NCBI GenBank assembly: GCA_018402565.1
Contig: JAGYIQ010000003.1
Coordinates: 385,746 to 449,745, forward strand
From: Pirellulaceae bacterium
GTDB taxonomy: Bacteria > Planctomycetota > Planctomycetia > Pirellulales > Pirellulaceae
DNA length: 64,000 nucleotides
Direction: 5' to 3'
The notes under the pieces are model-generated. The model did not search any database and was not told the DNA's origin. It saw only the letters and a program-made list of their open reading frames with translations. The position numbers and the translations under genes were made by a program. Shown one piece after another: positions 9,423-17,369 of this stretch (its first letter is position 1; each line of letters starts with the position of its first letter).

Positions 9423-9808
9423 AACTGCAGCGAGAACTTTTTGACTGACTGTATTGGCGGGATCAGCCGAATGGGATTGGCCGCGTTGACCACCACAAAA
9501 CACCGAGGCAGACGCCCCTCGGCTCAGGGGATCCCGCCCCGGTCTTGGTGTTGACAAAGCACCAGACAAGTGGCCTTTAGGGTAGTCCCGCTGCTGCTGG
9601 CGTCAAGGGACCTGGACGTCTCGCGAGGGTTCTCCGCCCTCTATGGCGAGCTCGATGGCGAGCTCGGCCGCCCAGCGTGAGCCCAGCGGAGCTTGGGTAA
9701 AACCGGAGCTCCGGCCCATCGACGGATGCCTTCCGAACGAGGTCGTGTGCGGCCAGAGTACAGTGCTGCCGAAATACGGTGCTGCCGAAATACGGCGCTG
9801 GCAGAGAA
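9423..9808. other. Intergenic region with a 16-bp tandem duplication
   Basis: No convincing gene. It holds the smpB leader and, at 9763-9794, two copies of a 16-bp unit (GTGCTGCCGAAATACG) with a decaying third copy. The duplication sits just beyond the stop of the glycosyltransferase gene. Confidence 0.6.
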
Positions 9809-10858
9809 CTAGGCTGCGGCACGCCAGCGACGACCAGACGTCGACCCGGACGCTGCTGCGGCCGAGGACTCGTTGTCGGCGGCCAGGGCGTCGGCTTCCA
9901 GAGCCGCCTGGTTCCGCCGCGGCGAGTTGCCGCCTGCTAGAGTTTCGGAGGTTGCGGAACCGCGACGACCGTTGACCTTGAGACAACCGAGGCTTTGGAA
10001 GCGGCTCCATGCCACTGGCCACAGCCGCGGCACGAGAAAGCCGCTGCCCAATTCGCGGAGGCCACTCCACATGGCCCGACTCCGCCAAGTCTGCGGCTGC
10101 TCCTGTTCGACCAGGGTCAGCACCAAGTTGGACGAGCGACCACACCAACGGTACCCGCGTTCGATTTCCGCCGTGATCGCATCACCGGCAATCAAGCCAC
10201 CGTCCAACCAGTCATGCTGCCAGCCCTGCTCCTGAACGGACACGCCTAGAGCCAACTCGGCGTAGCCTTCGGGCAAGCTCATCGTCCGGCCATGGGCCCA
10301 GGACTCCAAGAGCGAGCGGCGACACAGACCCGCCCACCCAGTCGGGCCCATCACCCGCTGCTGTGGTCGGAGGGTCGCGACCTGCCACTGTTCGCCCACC
10401 AACTCTTCTAGATACTGCGGGTGGTAATTCTTGGTCAACGCGACGCTGCTGGCCAAACACCCGGCGTGGGACAGCCCGGTTTCGCTGTCGCCGCCGCCCG
10501 CATCCGTCGCCGCATAGATCCGCGGGCTGATCAATCCCAAGTCGCGGCGATCCAGCTGCGCGAGCGCCGACTCCAACGCCGCTTCGGTCAATTCGATGCC
10601 GGGTGACAACCAGAACACCCAGGGAGCGGTGGCCGACTCAGCGCCCAAGGCCAACATCCCCAGGCGCGATAAGCCACGCGATCGCGGCACGACCACCGCT
10701 TCAATCTCGCTCAGGATTCCGTGGGGGTCCGCATAGTCACCCGTGTAGACCACCAGCACGTCCACTTGTTCGGTGGCGTAGCGAAGCACGCTGGCGAGCG
10801 TCGTTTCAAACGCGTCCACTTGATCCATCAAGGGAACCATGATTGTCAATCGAGGCAT
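9809..10858 (-). CDS. Family 2 glycosyltransferase-like protein
   Basis: A 349-aa protein that begins like GT-A fold family 2 enzymes: LTIMVPLMDQVDAFETTLASVL, then VDVLVVYTGDYADP. The segment where active enzymes carry an Asp-x-Asp sugar-nucleotide motif reads WVFWLSPGIEL, so the metal-binding aspartates are not obvious. Middle and C-terminal parts are less family-like, and the last 50 residues are Ala/Ser-rich low complexity. It may be a diverged or inactive member, or use a different metal site. The ATG at 10858 is directly followed by M-P-R-L-T, a normal start for the family. Confidence 0.65.
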   Translation of the reverse strand: MPRLTIMVPLMDQVDAFETTLASVLRYATEQVDVLVVYTGDYADPHGILSEIEAVVVPRSRGLSRLGMLALGAESATAPWVFWLSPGIELTEAALESALAQLDRRDLGLISPRIYAATDAGGGDSETGLSHAGCLASSVALTKNYHPQYLEELVGEQWQVATLRPQQRVMGPTGWAGLCRRSLLESWAHGRTMSLPEGYAELALGVSVQEQGWQHDWLDGGLIAGDAITAEIERGYRWCGRSSNLVLTLVEQEQPQTWRSRAMWSGLRELGSGFLVPRLWPVAWSRFQSLGCLKVNGRRGSATSETLAGGNSPRRNQAALEADALAADNESSAAAASGSTSGRRWRAAA

Positions 10859-11468
10859 TCAGTTACCTTTAACCGCAGCGCATTCCGTTGCTGTGCAGTG
10901 CTCTGGCCGACGGACCACTCCCGTGATCACCGCCGACCGAGCAGCAGATGGTCCAACCGCAACGAAGCGGGATCAGAACCAACCTGATTTCACTAGAGCA
11001 AACTTCGGCAGTCCCCGGTCCTAAAGTTAACCGGATTTCATCGACCCCAAAGGGCAGGTGGCGACCTTGCCGGTCGTACCGATCCGCCACCCTGATTTTC
11101 ATCCACTTTCCAGCAATCCTCGGGTGCCACCGGCCTAGTCGCGAAGTGCTAGCAGAGAGTCCGAGCGCCGTTGCGGTCTGCGGAATGCACCAGCCCCAAG
11201 GATTACCGCCCAACCTTTAGAAGTTACGATAGGTCTTGTCGGGTCCTTAACCGCTCTTGGCGCACGATTCCAGGTGTCCAGTGGGCGAGACGGTTGGTGT
11301 GTTGCGGAGTGACGAACCGTTTTCCGAAAAATTACCAAGTCGCCAAGTTTTTTTCTTGTAAGCGTAGCTAAGATCCGTATGATCGGTGCCAGATACTGCG
11401 GCCTCTCACGTGGCAAGGTCGCGACGGAATAAGCGACAGCGAGAGTTCGGAATCAGCGAGTGGGTGTG
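10859..11468. other. Intergenic region with a degenerate MITE-like copy
   Basis: I see no supported gene in these 600 bases; the short open frames lack family signals and ribosome sites. At about 11166-11228 the sequence matches the right half of the terminal-inverted-repeat element found intact at 37786-37948 (shared TGCGGAATGCACCAGCCCC), with a degraded end. A duplicated 14-bp GGCACGGGAACTCC block lies at about 11495-11530, just inside the next open frame. Confidence 0.55.
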
Positions 11469-11822
11469 ATGGGCGAGACAAACAAAAGGTCGGCACGGGA
11501 ACTCCGGCACGGGAACTCCGGCACGGGAACTGAATTCAAAACAAAGTCGATTCGTTTTGTTGCGTATTTTGTGGCGATCTCGATATTGCTGCTTGCGGTT
11601 CCAGGCAAAGTGAGCCACCTGCTTGTCGATCCATTTATTCCTGTGTCATTAGGGTTTTCGACTCGTGGAATGGCGTGGGCAGTCGTCGTCTTTGAGTGTG
11701 GTAAAGGGGTCAGGCGTCCATTGTGCGAAGCACCCGCAGGGCCGTTCCGGCAATTGACGCCTGCCCCCTTTACCAAACGCCAAGTTTTGGCTGTGACAAA
11801 GCAGCAGCCATGGGGCGACTGA
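11469..11822 (+). pseudogene. Short membrane ORF, probably truncated by a palindrome
   Basis: A 117-aa frame whose first 75 residues look protein-like, with a hydrophobic helix (FVAYFVAISILLLAVPG) followed by S-H-L-L-V-D-P-F. From base 11700 the reading frame runs into the REP-like palindrome and becomes nonsense-like. I do not recognise the family. The most likely reading is the N-terminal remnant of a membrane protein gene interrupted by the repeat; a genuine short membrane protein is the alternative. Confidence 0.3.
11700..11774. repeat. REP-like long palindrome
   Basis: Two 23-bp arms (11700-11722 and 11752-11774) are inverted copies with two mismatches; each begins GGTAAAGGGG. The spacer is about 29 bp. 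Elements of this kind are often mobilised by REP-associated (IS200-like) tyrosine transposases; no such transposase is in the window. A single copy was noticed. Confidence 0.75.
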
Positions 11823-11861
11823 TCTATTGTGGCCTAACAAAACACAGCGGAGTATTATTTA

Positions 11862-12122
11862 ATGAGAGTAATTTGGTTTTGTGTCGTTATCGTTTCGATG
11901 GCCTGGACTGGTGACCTGTCTCTGGACCACAGTCGTGCTCAAAGCACCGTTGAGGAGGTCTTGGAACTGGCTGGTCCTCAATGGGAGTCGCAGCGTAAAC
12001 GCAATTACAGTCAAACGGGTTTACGGATTGAACAACTTGAGGAACGGCAAGCGCGTGGCGCGGAGGGTGTTCGCAGGACACGGCAGAGCCGAGATTTTTT
12101 TCGTCAGGCGATGCCAAAATGA
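11862..12122 (+). CDS. N-terminal part of a split exported protein (frame 1 of 2)
   Basis: An 86-codon frame starting with a signal peptide (M-R-V-I-W-F-C-V-V-I-V ending S-R-A-Q-S). A charged helical segment (STVEEVLELAGPQWESQ, then LRIEQLEERQ) follows. It ends at a TGA that overlaps the ATG of the next frame. Near its end, bases 12095-12101 form T-TTT-TTT in the 0 frame. A -1 slip there joins it directly to the downstream frame as D-F-F-S-S-G-D-A-K-M-I-R, giving one protein of about 368 aa with a signal peptide and a C-terminal membrane anchor. On its own this product would be an 86-aa secreted peptide. Function unknown. Confidence 0.6.
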   Translation: MRVIWFCVVIVSMAWTGDLSLDHSRAQSTVEEVLELAGPQWESQRKRNYSQTGLRIEQLEERQARGAEGVRRTRQSRDFFRQAMPK

Positions 12123-12967
12123 TACGAAAAGTCGGGCTTCTGCCGGAGACTGCGATTGACAAGTCTGAATCGAGCTGGAACGCCGACGCAATTCTTTGGA
12201 GCAACGTGATTGCCCAGAACTCAAAGTACGGATTCAAGGTTGATTACAACCAGGCCCATCAACTCTGGGGGATCAAGCAACAGACTGTATGGGGCACTGT
12301 CCCGACTTGGAAGTGGCTGGTAGATCCGCTTCCGACGGTGTCGCCGGTCGATCAGGCACTGATGCGTGGATTGTCATTGGACCCAAGGTTGGGCGTGTCA
12401 AGTTCGGATTTACCCTTAGAGCTTCTCTTCACGCAGATGAGCGATCAGAAACTGACTGGAAAGGTTAACTCGCGAGTAGATTCAGAGAGCAGACGTGTCG
12501 TTGAGGTAAACTGGACGAATTTCGTCGAGGAGCTCGATCCTGCATCAGCCCCGCAAGGGGCGGTTGGTTATCAAATGAGCATTCGTGTGGATTTGTTACC
12601 GGATCAGGAATGGCAGTTACAGTACTACGAAATGCGAATTGATTTCATTGACAATAACCAACAATCGATTGTCGTACATTGTTGGACGTCGGAATTCGAT
12701 TATTCACAACTTGGCCTAAATGGGTCTTACCGGATCACCGACATTGAGGATGCAGGACGCGGCTTCATCAAGACCATCCGATTTATTCGCAGACTAACAG
12801 AATCCGAACAAGCTGGCTTACTCAAGCTTTGCTTCATGTCAGGATATCAATTGCCGGAACCCGAAGGGCTACCACAGGACTCCCAATGGTGGCTGTACTT
12901 GTTGGCCGCCACCGCTGGCGGAATTTTGTTATGGTTCGGTCGACGTTGGTACAGAAGTCGGTTCTAG
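12119..12967 (+). CDS. C-terminal part of the split exported protein (frame 2 of 2)
   Basis: 282 codons of unrecognised, mixed alpha/beta sequence ending in one membrane helix followed by an arginine-rich tail (WWLYLLAATAGGILLWF then GRRWYRSRF). A P-E-P triad lies about ten residues before the helix, which recalls PEP-CTERM sorting signals but is not enough to claim one. There is no signal peptide in this frame and no good ribosome site before the ATG at 12119, which overlaps the preceding TGA. This supports reading it as the continuation of the upstream frame. The gene looks less GC-rich than its neighbours. Confidence 0.6.
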   Translation: MIRKVGLLPETAIDKSESSWNADAILWSNVIAQNSKYGFKVDYNQAHQLWGIKQQTVWGTVPTWKWLVDPLPTVSPVDQALMRGLSLDPRLGVSSSDLPLELLFTQMSDQKLTGKVNSRVDSESRRVVEVNWTNFVEELDPASAPQGAVGYQMSIRVDLLPDQEWQLQYYEMRIDFIDNNQQSIVVHCWTSEFDYSQLGLNGSYRITDIEDAGRGFIKTIRFIRRLTESEQAGLLKLCFMSGYQLPEPEGLPQDSQWWLYLLAATAGGILLWFGRRWYRSRF

Positions 12968-13059
12968 CCGAGGCAGCGGCCGACGTGACGATTGAGCCCC
13001 GCCTTCAGTCGCCGCCCGTTATCAGATCGAAGGTTCGCATGTCGAAGGTCTGACCGCTG

Positions 13060-13455
13060 TCACGTCGGAGCGGTCGTTCGGAGGCGGGTCGGCTGCGCGG
13101 CGTCGGCTGGCCAATGGGCGGTGGCGTAAAGATAGACAGAACCGCGGCCCAGGACCTGGGCCTGGTTCTGTTGCACCAAGACCGCGGTGCTTTCATCGAT
13201 CCCCAGTCCGACGATGGTGGGGAATTGTTGCAGGGTGTCCTCCAGATCCTGAAAGCGGTTGCGTTGGGCGAAGTGTTGGTCGATGCCGAAGCCGGGCAGG
13301 AAGCCGAAGCCACGTCGGTACCCATCCTGCACCATGATTTGATTGCCCACCGGTGCCCCGCGAATCAGCAGCTCGCCCTGGATCGAGGCGCCGGCGGAGC
13401 TGCCACCGATGATCCCGCCGCGTTGCAGGCATTCACGCATTCCGGCCAGCGGCTT
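13060..13455 (-). pseudogene. C-terminal half of the second cyanophycinase domain, out of frame
   Basis: From about base 13455 downward this frame continues the second peptidase S51 domain of the gene that starts at 14830. It reads P-L-A-G-M-R-E-C-L-Q-R-G-G, then the nucleophile motif GGSSAGASI, a GFGIDQHFAQRNR segment and GLGIDESTAVLV. It closely parallels the first domain of the same gene. It is separated by one extra base in the CAAGCCG stretch near 13455, so it is not translated unless the frame is restored. A free-standing start at 13440 is possible but would lack half the fold. Confidence 0.75.
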
Positions 13456-14830
13456 GGCTGTCCTCGTAGGCGTCCACAAACCGCCACTGCCGCCCGCCAC
13501 CGAACCAAATGCCGGTCGCATTGGCCAGTTTTTGGCGAAAGGCGTCGGAGTTGACGGCTTCCCAATCGGTTTGCGGCAGGACCTGCACGTCGCGGACTCC
13601 CAGCCGCCGGAACACGCGGGCTTCGCCGGGCTCCCCACCCGCCCGATTCAACTCGGCGGCCGGGACGGCGGTGGGCAAGATCACGATGCGGGCCTCGGCG
13701 CCGCCGGCTTGCTCGACAAAGGCTTGCCAGATATCCGCCGTGGCACCGCCTCCGCCCACGATCAACAGGCTCCCGTGCGGCACCAAAGGCAAGGTCGCCG
13801 TCGTCTCCATGGCGGGTTCAGCGGCCGTCGCGGGTGGAGCCGCGGGGTCTTGTGTTGCGGGTTCGATAGTGGGGAACGGCGGCAGGTGTCGCTCGCGATT
13901 GGTGCGGACCAGCGTGGTCCAGTCCAAGTTCCGTTGTCCGGGTCGCAGTTCCCACTGCCGCGCCGGTTGATGGGGTGTGGCGGCAAAGTAAACGTGAGCT
14001 CGGCCGGCCCCCAGCACGCGCAGGGACCGCTGGTGCACGACGACCGCGGTCGACTCGTCCAAGCCCAGTCCCACGCAGGCGGGATGCCGAGCCACGGCGG
14101 CCTGCAAGCGGGTCTGGCGTTGGCGTTGGCTGAAATGCTGGTCGACAATCGCCCCAGGCAACAGGTCGAAGCCGGTGGCCAGTTCAGGTTGTTCTTGGCC
14201 GCCGGCGATCATGACTTGCGAGGTGATCGCTGCTCCGGCGCTTGTACCGCCCACGACGGCCCCGGCTTGGAGTCGCTCGCGGAGGGTCCGTTCGACCGCG
14301 GTTCCCGCATAAGCCTCGGCCAGACGCGCTTGATCACCGCCGGCCAACCAGATCGCGGTGGCTGTCCGCAGCGGCTCGACAAAGTTGGCCTGGTCGGCCA
14401 ATTCCCGCTGGCGGGTGTGCAGCACATCGATCTGGGCGAACCCCAGTCCCTCCCAGGGCTGCCGCCAATCTTCGTTGGGGTCATCGGCCGCGGCACTGGC
14501 GGTCGGCACGATGACCAAGCGGCTGTCGGGTCGATCAGCGCCGCCCAGTATCGCGAATGCTCGCCGCAATTCGTCGGGCAAGGTCCCGCCACCGACCAGG
14601 AACAAGTGTCCGGCGGGATCGAACGGGGCCACTCGCTCGGCCGGATCGCGGGCGACGGGCTCCCCCCGTTTGGGTTCATCGCCGACCGTGGGCCTGGGTA
14701 GCGACGCCAGCGTCAACAACAGCAGGCCGAAAAACGTCAATCGCCAGCCACCGATCGCCGAGCGAATCGGCGCCTGCGGCCCCAACCCATGCCCAGTTCT
14801 CGGTCGGTAAATCGATTTGCCAGTTCCCAT
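13433..14830 (-). CDS. Two-domain cyanophycinase-like peptidase (S51), frameshifted in domain 2
   Basis: Exported Ser peptidase of the S51/cyanophycinase class, a family that includes enzymes releasing Asp-Arg dipeptides from cyanophycin. A membrane/signal segment lies near residues 30-50 (LTFFGLLLLTLASLP). Domain 1 (about 70-310) is complete: GHLFLVGGGTLPDEL, IWLAGGDQARL, nucleophile GGTSAGAAI, DQHFSQRQRQ and GLGLDESTAVVV. Domain 2 begins near 350 (GSLLIVGGGGATADIW, GIWFGGG) but is cut by a frameshift after Y-E-D-S-Q. The ATG at 14830 has an AAGGA site six bases upstream. A MITE-like element ends 28 bp before the start. No cyanophycin synthetase is in the window, so the substrate is open. 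Confidence 0.75.
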   Translation of the reverse strand: MGTGKSIYRPRTGHGLGPQAPIRSAIGGWRLTFFGLLLLTLASLPRPTVGDEPKRGEPVARDPAERVAPFDPAGHLFLVGGGTLPDELRRAFAILGGADRPDSRLVIVPTASAAADDPNEDWRQPWEGLGFAQIDVLHTRQRELADQANFVEPLRTATAIWLAGGDQARLAEAYAGTAVERTLRERLQAGAVVGGTSAGAAITSQVMIAGGQEQPELATGFDLLPGAIVDQHFSQRQRQTRLQAAVARHPACVGLGLDESTAVVVHQRSLRVLGAGRAHVYFAATPHQPARQWELRPGQRNLDWTTLVRTNRERHLPPFPTIEPATQDPAAPPATAAEPAMETTATLPLVPHGSLLIVGGGGATADIWQAFVEQAGGAEARIVILPTAVPAAELNRAGGEPGEARVFRRLGVRDVQVLPQTDWEAVNSDAFRQKLANATGIWFGGGRQWRFVDAYEDSQAAGRNA

Positions 14831-14858
14831 GGATGGTCCTTCGGGGTTAAGAAACGGT

Positions 14859-15022
14859 GTAACCGTTCACGGTGGAGAGGTATTTCTAGGGGCTGGTGCG
14901 TTCCGCAAGTCGGAGCGTGCACGGGGGGAACCTGGTGGCATTCTCCCGTTGCTTTGACGCGCAAGTGACCGCTGCGTCTGCCCGACTTGTTTCACGACAC
15001 CCTACGGGGCCTGAACGGTTAG
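14859..15022 (-). repeat. MITE-like element, copy B
   Basis: About 164 bp bounded by GTAACCGTTCAC and TGAACGGTTA. Its reverse complement aligns along its length with the element at 37786-37948, sharing CGTAGGGTGTC, CAAGTCGGG and the GCGGAAYGCACCAGCCCC block. It lies just upstream of the cyanophycinase-like gene, so it may carry or displace that gene's promoter. Beyond it, up to 15225, I see only the leader of the next gene. Confidence 0.8.
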
Positions 15023-15225
15023 GAAGCGGTTGGGTGCCAGGTGACCATCCGGCCGGCCTGCCGCCGCCCTCGATTCTAGTGCAATTCGGTGTCGTTAGGT
15101 GTGGGTGATTCGCTTAGTCAGTCATAACACGCCATTGGATTTTCGCGTGGCAGCCGCGGCGGGTATCGAGTAAGGTAAAAGGGGGCGAGTTTGTTGGGGC
15201 ATTCATTGTTGAAGGAGAGAAAATC

Positions 15226-16392
15226 ATGTGCCAGCGCGTCACACATGCACCCACGGTAGCCCTGGCGGCACTGCTTTGGCTCGGTGGTCTTGGCCACGCC
15301 AGTGGTTCGGTCGCCTGCCAGGTGTTCGTCAACGTCCCCACGGCAGCGACTGCCGCTCAGGACGAAGAGATCCGCGAACTGAAGCAGCGATTGGAACGTG
15401 AGAGTCGTGAGTTAAAAGAGCGGATCGAGAAAAGTCTGGCCGATGGTGAAACCGAGATGGCCGAGAAATTGGAGCAGAAGCTCCAGCGGGTGCGGCAGGA
15501 GATCGAAGCTCGGATTGAGGAACTCACAGCAGGTGCTGGGCGGCGAGCGGATGCCGAGCGGAGTGAAAAAGCCGAAGAGCGGAAACGCGTACAACAAGCT
15601 CGCCGTGCGGAAGCCCGCGAGCAGGCCGCGCAAGCCCAGAGAAAAGCCGAGATCCGCGAGCGCGAAATGAACGAGGCGCGCGAGCGTGAGAAGACTGCCG
15701 CGCGGGAGCGGGAGATGGTTGAACGGCGGGAGCGGGAGATGGTTGAACGGCGTGAGCGGGAGATGGCCGAGTTGCGCGAGATTGCCGAGCGCCAGTTGCG
15801 GGCCGAGCGGGAAGCGATGGCCGAGCGCGAGCGAGCCATGCGGCGCGAACGCGAGGCAGCTGGGGGGGAGCCCGAGCCGATCGTCCGCGAGTTGTACGAG
15901 CAATTGACGCAGGCCATCAAGCAGCGTCAGCCTGATCGCGTGGTGCGTTTGAGTCACGAGATCGCCGAGCATTTGATTCGCCAAAACGATCGCGAGCGAC
16001 ACGGCCACGAGGGTCCACGTCACGAGGGTCCGCGTCACGAGGGTCCGCGCCACGATGGCCCTCCGCACGAGGGTCCGCGTCATGATGGCCCGCGTCATGA
16101 TGGCCCGCGTCACGATGGCCCGCGTCACGATGGTCCACGTCATGATGGTCCGCGTCACGATGGTCCGCGTCATGATGGCCCACGTCATGATGGTCCGCAT
16201 CACGATGGCCCGCATCACGGTGGCCCTCCACATGACGGTCCGCATCACGGTGGTCCGCATCATGAGAGGCCGCATGCTCCGCCAGCGATGGGACCGGATG
16301 TTATGCCTGTTGTGGAGCAGATGTTCCGTGAATTGCGCGAGGAGTTGCAACAGCTGCGACGTGAAATGGAAGAGCTGCGTCGTCGGCGGTAG
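15226..16392 (+). CDS. Exported coiled-coil protein with His-rich RHDGP repeats
   Basis: A 388-aa protein of unknown function. A signal peptide ends near residue 45 (ALAALLWLGGLGHASGS). Residues 46-215 form a long, highly charged coiled coil (many R-E-R-E and E-R-E-M-V-E-R repeats). Residues about 250-355 are a histidine-rich array of five-residue units (R-H-D/E-G-P). A short coiled coil (ELREELQQLRREMEELRRRR) closes the protein. The array could bind divalent metals; that is inference. The ATG at 15226 has a strong GGAGAG site. The array is encoded by 15-bp tandem repeats that vary mostly at silent positions, which suggests selection on the peptide. Confidence 0.75.
   Translation: MCQRVTHAPTVALAALLWLGGLGHASGSVACQVFVNVPTAATAAQDEEIRELKQRLERESRELKERIEKSLADGETEMAEKLEQKLQRVRQEIEARIEELTAGAGRRADAERSEKAEERKRVQQARRAEAREQAAQAQRKAEIREREMNEAREREKTAAREREMVERREREMVERREREMAELREIAERQLRAEREAMAERERAMRREREAAGGEPEPIVRELYEQLTQAIKQRQPDRVVRLSHEIAEHLIRQNDRERHGHEGPRHEGPRHEGPRHDGPPHEGPRHDGPRHDGPRHDGPRHDGPRHDGPRHDGPRHDGPRHDGPHHDGPHHGGPPHDGPHHGGPHHERPHAPPAMGPDVMPVVEQMFRELREELQQLRREMEELRRRR
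16003..16266 (+). repeat. 15-bp tandem repeats encoding RHDGP units
   Basis: About seventeen 15-bp units in frame, alternating GGC/GGT and CAC/CAT codons. Early units carry GAG (E) and later ones GAT (D) at the acidic position. Confidence 0.9.
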
Positions 16393-16651
16393 TCTGGCCC
16401 TCATGCGTGTTGATTGATGCTTGTTGATTGATGCGTTGGTCTTGCGAGTTGGTCATGATTTGTTGTTGGTGAACGTGTCCCCATGGATGGTGGGGGGAAG
16501 TCGTTTGGGCTGGGCCGCTCGGATGATGTCCCCCCGCTACCTTTTGCTCGGTGCGCTTGCTCGGTGCGTTTGCTCGGTGCGTTGAGAGGCGGGGAACGGC
16601 TGGTTTCGACATTGTTGTAAATAAAATCATAGATGGATTATTTGAAATTGT
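16393..16651. other. Intergenic leader with short direct repeats
   Basis: No gene seen. Two small direct-repeat clusters are present: GTTGATTGATGC twice near 16408-16431, and three copies of a TGCTCGGTGCG-type unit near 16545-16580. Confidence 0.5.
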
Positions 16652-17245
16652 ATGGCGACAGGTGGTCTGGGTGGTGACGACGATTGGGTAGAAATTAAGT
16701 CGCAGCGGTTGGATGTTGCCGGCGCGCACGACTATTTGGCGGATGCGACCGGTCGGTGGGGAGCGACGGTCGTGTTCTTGGGGCGGGTGCGGCGGTTTAC
16801 TGATCCGAGCCACACGGGTTTCTTCCCGGCGGGAGTGGTATTGTCGGGTGGGCCCGCAGTTGTCGAGACTCAGGTCGTCGAGACTCAGGTCGTCGAGACA
16901 CAGGTCGTCGAGACTCAGGTCGTAGAGACACAGGTCGTCGAGACTCCGGCTCTGCACTACGAGTGTTATCCGGAGATGGCGCAGCGGGCGATCCAGGGGT
17001 TGTTGGCCGAGTGTCGGCAGCGGTGGTCGTTGGGTCGGTTGGTGGTCCAGCACCGCGTGGGTCGGTTGGTGGCGGGAGAGGTGGCGATCGTGATCGGCGT
17101 CAGCAGCAGTCATCGGGCGGCGGCTTACGCGGCCAACCAGTACTTGATCGATGAAATCAAGCGGCGAGTTCCTGTCTGGAAGCAAGAGATTTATCCGTCG
17201 GGCGCGACTACCTGGGTACATCCTCGGCCCGATCGAGTACAATAG
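16652..17245 (+). CDS. moaE: Molybdopterin synthase catalytic subunit MoaE with internal repeat insert
   Basis: Large subunit of molybdopterin synthase, which adds sulfur carried by MoaD to cyclic pyranopterin monophosphate in molybdenum cofactor synthesis. Recognisable parts: ATVVFLGRVRRF, LHYECYPEMAQRAIQG, VVQHRVGRLVAGEVAIVIGV, SSSHRAAAYAANQYLIDEIK and the catalytic-lysine region RRVPVWKQEIY. At 197 aa it is longer than the usual ~150. The excess is an insert of six V-V-E-T-Q units between the FLGRVR strand and the LHYECY strand. No moaD or other moa gene is adjacent. The fold is otherwise complete, so it is probably functional. Confidence 0.9.
   Translation: MATGGLGGDDDWVEIKSQRLDVAGAHDYLADATGRWGATVVFLGRVRRFTDPSHTGFFPAGVVLSGGPAVVETQVVETQVVETQVVETQVVETQVVETPALHYECYPEMAQRAIQGLLAECRQRWSLGRLVVQHRVGRLVAGEVAIVIGVSSSHRAAAYAANQYLIDEIKRRVPVWKQEIYPSGATTWVHPRPDRVQ
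16859..16948 (+). repeat. Six 15-bp in-frame repeats (VVETQ) inside moaE
   Basis: Six contiguous 15-bp units encode V-V-E-T-Q (the last ends in P). They differ only at synonymous positions except for the final codon. Copy number changes would keep the frame. Confidence 0.92.
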
Positions 17246-17369
17246 GCAGTAGGTGGGTTGGCACCGTGGCTGGGACCGCGCCCGGCGTGTGGGTGCCGGG
17301 TCAAATCGTCGGACCGGATCGTCGGTTCAAGTCGGAACGGGTTCAGATAACGAGCGGGAGCTGGGTGGC

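Noticed and set aside
12902..12967. PEP-CTERM sorting signal in the split exported protein
   Set aside because: A P-E-P triad, helix and Arg tail are present, but spacing and sequence are too loose and no exosortase gene was identified.
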